64,000 bases of DNA from Absidia repens (lineage: Eukaryota > Mucoromycota > Mucoromycetes > Mucorales > Cunninghamellaceae). Below, piece by piece: positions 56,179 to 64,000 of the stretch (the first letter of the stretch is position 1; every line of letters begins with the position of its first letter). The notes under the pieces are model-generated. The model did no database searches. It was not told the DNA's origin and saw only the letters and a program-made list of their open reading frames with translations. Both the position numbers and the translations under genes were made by a program. The stretch covers positions 171,786 to 235,785 of the forward strand of contig MCGE01000048.1 in the NCBI GenBank assembly GCA_002105175.1. The letters run 5' to 3'.

Positions 56179-57690
56179 TATGCAACATTCCCCCAGACCC
56201 GGTTTCCCAGATTTCCAACGAACGGCGGGCAATATCGCCCATATCCGAAGGAATTCCAGTGGACGCCCAAGATTTGGCAAGCGCGCTTTGTGGTCATCTA
56301 AAAACCCGCCTCCCAACCCCCCGGCCCCCAGCCCCCGAACTTCCCTGGAAAAGGATGTAGGGGTCACCACCCACAGTACCCGCCGCATACCGCCGCCCAA
56401 GGGGGGAACGATATTGATGACGAACCCTGAGAACTACCCCAGGAAAGGCCAAAATGGAGCTCGGTGTCATCTTGGCCCTTTGAACTGCAGGCTAAATTGC
56501 CATTTCACGCCCCTTTCGGCCAGCTAGTCAAGCCCGGCCAGTGGCGAGTGGCATTTTTTTTTCTCCCTCTTAATATTTTTGGGGGTCTAAATTGCCAAAG
56601 GTATGTTTCGCGACCTAAAATTGGACCTCCGACACCTTATTTGTAGTTTTCGTTCAAAGTCCGCGCCCCATCGGTCAAAACGCTCACACCGGCCTCCCGC
56701 GTTGTTTGAAATACATATATTCCATTACATTCGAGTCCCAGATTGATTGAAAGAGGACCATGCTTCACTAAAGAGACCATGGGTCCAGCGGGGTTTCAAA
56801 TGACTTTACAAAATTTTTCTTTTCAAAAAAAAGAAAATTTCTCCTCAAATACAGGCCTTCCATCAAAAAAAAAAATCACTCTTGAAAAAAAAAAATTCAC
56901 TCTTCTGAAAAAAAAAAATTCACTTGGTACAATATCCCGGTGTCGAAGTCTTTAGTGTATGAAATCTAAGCATACCGTGGTTATTATTTATTTTTTTTAC
57001 TCTGGAATGGGTTGGTCTCAAGACATCTCAATGACGAAGTAGTTTGGATTGCGTTGGGTATAGCGAAGAGATCTGCATTGCAATTCGCTTTGGATCATGT
57101 CACTAGAAAAGTCTCGTAAACAAGGTGGGTAGTCTTTTTTTTTTTTTAGCGGTTGACCGAACTCAATAGAATTTTTTTTTTGAATAGTAAAATAGGGTGT
57201 CTGGACAACTTGAAGTCAAGGTCTTTACTCATGGTGCACTGTACAGCTTTTGTTTTGTATGTTTTTTTTTTACCTAATGGGCATGACATCGCAATGAACA
57301 GTTTGAAGATTCCAAGTGGTCAAGACATCTGAAAGTGGTTGGGAATCCAGTGGGTCAGTTTCTTACAAAGGTAACTTCCGCTATTGGTTTGGCTCTTCTA
57401 TTGTAAAATGTCAAGGAACCTTAATGACAAGCTTCTGTAGGCAGATTGTATAGAACAGTATCTTCCAGATGATTAGGTGGAGTGCCGTACTGCCGTTAGA
57501 TCCTTCTTCAAGTGCTTTGGGTATTGTCAGTGGCAAAATGATCCTATAGTGGTGCTACTGTAGGAAGTAAGTTAAAGTAGAATAGGGGACAAGCTTGGTG
57601 AGGGGTGCGTATAGCAGGTGTCTGACAGCACAGTATGAACAATTTAGATTTTCCATGTGGTGAATCCATGGCAATGGAACTACTAGGTCT
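56179..57690 (+). other. Single-copy-like part of the left arm
   Basis: No gene could be supported. The first 350 bp are GC-rich with C runs (56315-56338). Later come three A tracts at 56866-56925 and T tracts at 57130-57145. All of it is mirrored at 59469-60980. Confidence 0.5.
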
Positions 57691-58443
57691 TCTTACATAT
57701 TGCAATATTTGATATAAAAAAATAGGAAGACGTTATAGAAAAAGTGATATATCAGATGTAGTTTTTATTGAATAAAATGAAAAAGTGTTTTTATAGTAAA
57801 ATGGGGAAAAAGAAGGCTATGCTGTTGGGGGCTGTGGATGTGTTCGAAGAATGGTAATATGGGTGTAACTTGGGGGGTTGGCTCTCTGTAGATATAATTG
57901 TATACAATATGCCTGAGTAGTGGATACTTGAGGCTGTGTGTTATACCTGTATAGGAATGACAAGTGTGATAGTGTGGGAAATGATTAGTAACAAGTGACA
58001 AATAAGACTGAAATGGTTGTTATAAATAGGGCAAGAGTAAAAATAAGTGATACAATTGATATGGTCTTTATTGAATAAAAGGACAGTGGGTTTTTATAGT
58101 AATAATAGGGGAAGCGGATGTTGGAATAATAAATTTCTATGATGATAGTGGATTATTGGTAGAGTTCGAGATGAGGGAATAAAATAGTGTATTATGGAAT
58201 AGGTAGATGATTAACCTTTGACGTTGATTGTAGACCAAGTGAAACATAGCCAGTGTAAGGATATGCTGGATAGTGAGATGGTGGGGAAGTAATTTAGCGG
58301 GTGATGAAGTATGAATAAAATAAGGTATAGGGTAGTATCTGTCAAAATGTCAAAGTGAAGAAATATGGGTTGAAGGTCAAGATAGACACTCATGCGTAAC
58401 TTCAAAGTAGATTTGCTATACCAAAAATAGGTCTATTTGAGCC
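57691..58443 (-). repeat. Two adjoining LTR relics in the left arm
   Basis: Bases about 57697-58012 match the LTR type of 50004-50300. Bases 58013-58265 match the type of 31208-31552 (GTGATACAATTGATATGGTC, TAGTAATAGGGGAAGCGGAT). Both read in minus orientation. The remainder up to 58443 is not recognised. Confidence 0.6.
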
Positions 58444-58715
58444 GAAAATAGTATAGATCGACTCAGATTGAAACGCAGTTTATGATCTGCATAATTTTAA
58501 ATTGATTCGCCGACATTTTTTGAAAACCTTATATTGCTATTTATGCAACAGTTATCAATATTTTTGGCAATTTTTTTGTGTTCCCCGAGGTTATATGCAT
58601 CCCGTTATTGGTTCCTGATAGTTATAGAACATTATGACAACTTTAACTTAATTTAAAATATCAAAGTTTATGTAAAAATATACCATGAAATTGAAGTTGA
58701 CATTTTTTACATTTT
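58444..58715. other. 272-bp spacer of the giant inverted repeat
   Basis: The unpaired centre is AT-rich with no gene. The arm bases next to it are GGTCTATTTGAGCC on the left and its complement on the right. Confidence 0.85.
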
Positions 58716-61700
58716 GGCTCAAATAGACCTATTTTTGGTATAGCAAATCTACTTTGAAGTTACGCATGAGTGTCTATCTTGACCTTCAACCCATATTTCT
58801 TCACTTTGACATTTTGACAGATACTACCCTATACCTTATTTTATTCATACTTCATCACCCGCTAAATTACTTCCCCACCATCTCACTATCCAGCATATCC
58901 TTACACTGGCTATGTTTCACTTGGTCTACAATCAACGTCAAAGGTTAATCATCTACCTATTCCATAATACACTATTTTATTCCCTCATCTCGAACTCTAC
59001 CAATAATCCACTATCATCATAGAAATTTATTATTCCAACATCCGCTTCCCCTATTATTACTATAAAAACCCACTGTCCTTTTATTCAATAAAGACCATAT
59101 CAATTGTATCACTTATTTTTACTCTTGCCCTATTTATAACAACCATTTCAGTCTTATTTGTCACTTGTTACTAATCATTTCCCACACTATCACACTTGTC
59201 ATTCCTATACAGGTATAACACACAGCCTCAAGTATCCACTACTCAGGCATATTGTATACAATTATATCTACAGAGAGCCAACCCCCCAAGTTACACCCAT
59301 ATTACCATTCTTCGAACACATCCACAGCCCCAACAGCATAGCCTTCTTTTTCCCCATTTTACTATAAAAACACTTTTTCATTTTATTCAATAAAAACTAC
59401 ATCTGATATATCACTTTTTCTATAACGTCTTCCTATTTTTTTATATCAAATATTGCAATATGTAAGAAGACCTAGTAGTTCCATTGCCATGGATTCACCA
59501 CATGGAAAATCTAAATTGTTCATACTGTGCTGTCAGACACCTGCTATACGCACCCCTCACCAAGCTTGTCCCCTATTCTACTTTAACTTACTTCCTACAG
59601 TAGCACCACTATAGGATCATTTTGCCACTGACAATACCCAAAGCACTTGAAGAAGGATCTAACGGCAGTACGGCACTCCACCTAATCATCTGGAAGATAC
59701 TGTTCTATACAATCTGCCTACAGAAGCTTGTCATTAAGGTTCCTTGACATTTTACAATAGAAGAGCCAAACCAATAGCGGAAGTTACCTTTGTAAGAAAC
59801 TGACCCACTGGATTCCCAACCACTTTCAGATGTCTTGACCACTTGGAATCTTCAAACTGTTCATTGCGATGTCATGCCCATTAGGTAAAAAAAAAACATA
59901 CAAAACAAAAGCTGTACAGTGCACCATGAGTAAAGACCTTGACTTCAAGTTGTCCAGACACCCTATTTTACTATTCAAAAAAAAAATTCTATTGAGTTCG
60001 GTCAACCGCTAAAAAAAAAAAAAAGACTACCCACCTTGTTTACGAGACTTTTCTAGTGACATGATCCAAAGCGAATTGCAATGCAGATCTCTTCGCTATA
60101 CCCAACGCAATCCAAACTACTTCGTCATTGAGATGTCTTGAGACCAACCCATTCCAGAGTAAAAAAAAATAAATAATAACCACGGTATGCTTAGATTTCA
60201 TACACTAAAGACTTCGACACCGGGATATTGTACCAAGTGAATTTTTTTTTTTCAGAAGAGTGAATTTTTTTTTTTCAAGAGTGATTTTTTTTTTTGATGG
60301 AAGGCCTGTATTGAGGAGAAATTTTCTTTTTTTTGAAAAGAAAAATTTTGTAAAGTCATTTGAAACCCCGCTGGACCCATGGTCTCTTTAGTGAAGCATG
60401 GTCCTCTTTCAATCAATCTGGGACTCGAATGTAATGGAATATATGTATTTCAAACAACGCGGGAGGCCGGTGTGAGCGTTTTGACCGATGGGGCGCGGAC
60501 TTTGAACGAAAACTACAAATAAGGTGTCGGAGGTCCAATTTTAGGTCGCGAAACATACCTTTGGCAATTTAGACCCCCAAAAATATTAAGAGGGAGAAAA
60601 AAAAATGCCACTCGCCACTGGCCGGGCTTGACTAGCTGGCCGAAAGGGGCGTGAAATGGCAATTTAGCCTGCAGTTCAAAGGGCCAAGATGACACCGAGC
60701 TCCATTTTGGCCTTTCCTGGGTAGTTCTCAGGGTTCGTCATCAATATCGTTCCCCCCTTGGGCGGCGGTATGCGGCGGGTACTGTGGGTGGTGACCCCTA
60801 CATCCTTTTCCAGGGAAGTTCGGGGCTGGGGCCGGGGGGTTGGGAGGCGGGTTTTTAGATGACCACAAAGCGCGCTTGCCAAATCTTGGGCGTCCACTGG
60901 AATTCCTTCGGATATGGGCGATATTGCCCGCCGTTCGTTGGAAATCTGGGAAACCGGGTCTGGGGAATGTTGCATACCATGATGGGATGCGGGTTAAGGG
61001 GACCTAAGATATACCTTGGGGAAACGAAGACAAGGTCTGGGGGACAATGAGGTCTGGGGGACAATGAAGTCAGGGGAACTTAGGGTTCGTCCGAAGTACC
61101 GATGATAGGTCTTGGGTGACTGGCTTTGGGTTATATGAGGCTAGTATGTACTATTTGATCAAAGAAATTCCGGTGGGGTCCTTGGATCCCGCGATTGGAA
61201 ACTAGCCTCCCTTAACTCTGCATACCATGATGGGATGGGGGTTGAGGTACTTAAGATATACCTTGGGGAAGCGAAGACAAGGTCTGGGGGACAATGAGGT
61301 CTGGGGACAATGAAGTCAGGGGAACTTAGGGCTCGCCCGAAGTACCGATGATAGGTCGGGTAGCTGCTTTGGGTTATATGAGGCTAGTATGTACTTTTTG
61401 ATCAACGAAATTCCGTGGGGGTCCTTGGATCCCGCGATTGGAAACTCGCCTCCCTTAACTCTCCATACCATGATGGGATGAGGGTTAAGGGACCTAAGAT
61501 ATACCTTGGGAAGCGAAGACAAGGTCTGGGGGACAATGAAGTCAGGGGACTTAGGACTCACCGAAGTACCGATGATAGGTCGGGTAGCTGGCTTTGGGTT
61601 ATATGAGGCTAGTATGTACTATTTGATTAAAGAAATTCCAGTGGGGGTCCTTGGATCCCGCGATTGGAAACTCGCCTCCCTTAACTCTCATACCATGATG

Positions 61701-64000
61701 GGATGAGGGTTAAGGGGACCTAAGATATACCTTGGGGAAGCGAAGACAAGGTCTGGGGGACAATGAGGTCTGGGGACAATGAAGTCAGGGGAATTAGGGC
61801 TCGCCCGAAGTACCGATGATAGGTCGGGTAGCTGGCTTTGGGTTATATGAGGCTAGTATGTACTTTTTGATCAACGAAATTCCGGTGGGGGTCCTTGGAT
61901 CCCGCGATTGGAAACTAGCCTCCCTTAACTCTCATACCATGATGGGATGAGGGTTAGGGGACCTAAGATATACTTGGGGAAGCGAAGAAAGCCCTGGCAA
62001 ATAAAAGAAAGGCCTGGGGACAATGAAGTCTGGGGGACAATGAAGTTGAATGAAGTCTGGAGAATAAGTTGAATGAAGTCTGGCGCAGCATGAAATCTGG
62101 GGATTATGAAGTCTGGCGCAGAATGAAGTCTGGGGATAATGAAGTTGAATGAAGTCTGGGGACAATGAAGTTGAATGAAGTCTGGGGACAATGAAGTTGA
62201 ATGAAGTCTGGCGCACAATGAAGTCTGGGGATTATTAAGTCTGCCGCAGAATGAAGTCTGGGGGATAATGAAGTTGAATGAAGTCTGGGGACAATGAAGT
62301 TGAATGAAGTTTGGCGCACAATGAAGTCTGGGGGATAATGAAGTTGAATGAAGTCTGGGGACAATGAAGAATGAAGTCTGGCGCAGAATGAAGTCTGGCG
62401 CACAATGAAGTTGAATGAAGTCTGGGGACAATGAAGTTGAATGAAGTCTGGGGGACAATGAAGTTGAATGAAGTCTGGCGCACAATGAAGTTGAATGAAG
62501 TCTGGGCAATGAAGTTGAATGAAGTCTGGGGGACAATGAAGAATGAAGTCTGGCGCAGAATGAAGTTGAATGAAGTCTGGGACAATGAAGTTGAATGAAG
62601 TCTGGGGACAATGAAGTTGAATGAAGTCTGGGGACAATGAAGTTGAATGAAGTCTGGCGACAATGAAGTTGAATGAAGTCTGGCGCAGAATGAAGTCTGA
62701 TGACAATGAAGTGTGGCGCACAATGAAGTTGAATGAAGTCTGGGGGATAATGAAGTTGAATGAAGTCTGGGGACAATGAAGTTGAAATGAAGTCTGGCGC
62801 ACAATGAAGTCTGGCGCAGAATGAAGTCTGGGGGATAATGAAGTTGAATGAAGTCTGGCGCGCAATGAAGTCTGGGGATTATGAAGTCTGCCGCAGAATG
62901 AAGTTGAATGAAGTCTGGCGCAGAATGAAGTCTGGGGGATTATGAAGTCTGCCGCAGAATGAAGTTGAATGAAGTCTGGGGACAATGAAGTTGAATGAAG
63001 TCTGGTGCACAATGAAGTCTGGCGCAGAATGAAGTCTGGGGGATTATTAGTCTGCCGCAGAATGAAGTCTGGGGATAATGAAGTTGAATGAAGTCTGGCG
63101 CGCAATGAAGTCTGGGGGATTATGAAGTCTGGCGCAGAATGAAGTTGAATGAAGTCTGGCGCGCAATGAAGTCTGGGGGATTATGAAGTCTGGCGCAGAA
63201 TGAAGTCTGGGGATAATGAAGTTGAATGAAGTCTTGGCGCAGATGATGTCTGGGGGATTATGAAGTCTGGCGCGCAATGAAGTCTGGGGGATTATGAAGT
63301 CTGCCGCAGAATGAAGTCTGGGGGATTATGAAGTCTGGCGCGAATGAAGTTGAATGAAGTCTGGCGCAGAAATGAAGTCTGGGGATTATGAAGTCTGGCG
63401 CAGAATGAAGTCTGGGGATAATGAAGTTGAATGAAGTCTGGCGCGCAATGAAGTTCTGGCGCAGAATGATGTCTGGGGGATTATAATTAAGTCTGGCGCA
63501 GAATGAAGTCTGGGGATAATGAAGTTGAATGAAGTCTGGCGCAGAATGAAGTCTGGGGGATTATGAAGGTCTGGCGCAGAATTGAAGTTGAATGAAGTCT
63601 GGCGCAGAATGAAGTCTGGGGATTATGAAGTCTGGCGCAGAATGAAGTTGATGAAGTCTGGCGCGCAATGAAGTCTGGCGCAGAATGATGTCTGGGGGAT
63701 TATGAAGTTGGCGCAGTGAAGTGAATGAGTCTGGCGCAGAATGAAGTCTGGGGATTATGAAGTCTGGCGCAGAATGAGTCTCGGGGATAATGAAGTTGAA
63801 TGAAGTCTGGCGCAGAATGAAGTCTGGGGGATTATGAAGTCTGCCGCAGAATGAGTCTGGCGCAGAATGAAGTCTGGGTGATAATGAAGTTGAATAAGTC
63901 TGGGGACAATGAAGTTGAATGAGTCTGGCGCACAATGAAGTTGAATGAAGTTGAATGAAGTCTGGGGGACAATGAAGTCTGGCGCAGAATGAAGTCTGAT
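58716..64000 (-). repeat. Right arm of the giant inverted repeat
   Basis: Mirror of 58443 down to 53115, 44 bases shorter in total. Differences are nearly all one-base deletions in homopolymers: a five-C run reads as four, and ATGAAG loses an A. They are rare near the centre and dense after about 62.0 kb, most of all after 63.6 kb. It includes mirrored LTR relics (58716-59460), the unique part, the tandem block (60980-61990) and the satellite (61990-64000). Confidence 0.95.

Larger units (their letters stand above)
53115..58443 (+). repeat. Left arm of a giant inverted repeat
   Basis: Its reverse complement forms the right arm 58716-64000. Position pairs sum to about 117159 over the inner 3 kb (for example 58443 with 58716, and 56464 with 60695). 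The arm includes satellite DNA, the 230-250-bp tandem block, a unique part and two LTR relics. The window ends before the palindrome does. Confidence 0.95.

Noticed and set aside
57765..59393. Identical short proteins encoded on both sides of the palindrome
   Set aside because: They result from LTR relics present in both arms; no conserved protein is visible.
61925..63935. Matching long frames on the minus strand
   Set aside because: They are the mirror of the satellite frames in the right palindrome arm.
1..64000. tRNA or rRNA genes and CRISPR arrays
   Set aside because: I saw no tRNA-like TTCGAATC box pairs, no rRNA core sequence and no regular repeat-spacer array. The tandem repeats present have no unique spacers. 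A dedicated tRNA scan was not possible.

Overview
The window is AT-rich eukaryotic DNA that looks like a mucoralean (Mucoromycota) fungus. Introns are short (about 50-110 nt), with GTAAG/GTATG donors and CAG/TAG acceptors. Homopolymer A/T tracts are abundant. The mix of house-keeping genes with Crypton, Helitron, piggyBac, Tc1 and LINE relics fits that group. The species cannot be named from sequence alone.

Region 1 (1-23,040) is the gene-bearing part. It holds a CRAL-TRIO/Sec14-type lipid-binding protein with a C-terminal membrane segment (720-2610, +), a mitochondrial NADH-cytochrome b5 reductase (2713-4131, -), a MEA1-like small acidic protein (10405-11091, +), a membrane-anchored pectin-lyase-fold protein (11219-13388, -), a multi-pass membrane RING-H2 ubiquitin ligase (15210-16973, +), a RhoGAP (17156-18865, -) and a questin-oxidase-like protein (21542-23038, -). 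I rebuilt their exon structures by hand, and the reading frame closes in every gene except at the 5' end of the RhoGAP. Between 4.1 and 10.3 kb lies a cluster of 5'-truncated LINE copies. Several have exact target-site duplications (TSDs), and three hit one recombinase-like gene.

Region 2 (23,040-52,700) is a transposon graveyard. It contains Crypton, Helitron, Tnp2-like, Tc1/mariner, LINE and retropepsin fragments, plus several solo LTRs of one family. Four of these LTRs have perfect 5-bp TSDs. One element looks recently active: a complete 2.6-kb piggyBac (45491-48092) flanked by TTAA, with 15-bp terminal inverted repeats, three palindromic CGGACA..TGTCCG motifs and an intact 657-aa transposase. 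It sits inside an LTR-like repeat that itself lies at a LINE/Tc1 junction.

Region 3 (52,700-64,000) is a satellite block followed by a very large inverted repeat. Positions 53115-58443 are repeated in reverse complement at 58716-64000 around a 272-bp spacer. The right arm differs mainly by single-base deletions in homopolymers, increasingly so toward the window end. This points to a fold-back sequencing or assembly artefact at a contig end, although a real inverted duplication is possible. The long open frames here are satellite translations, not genes.
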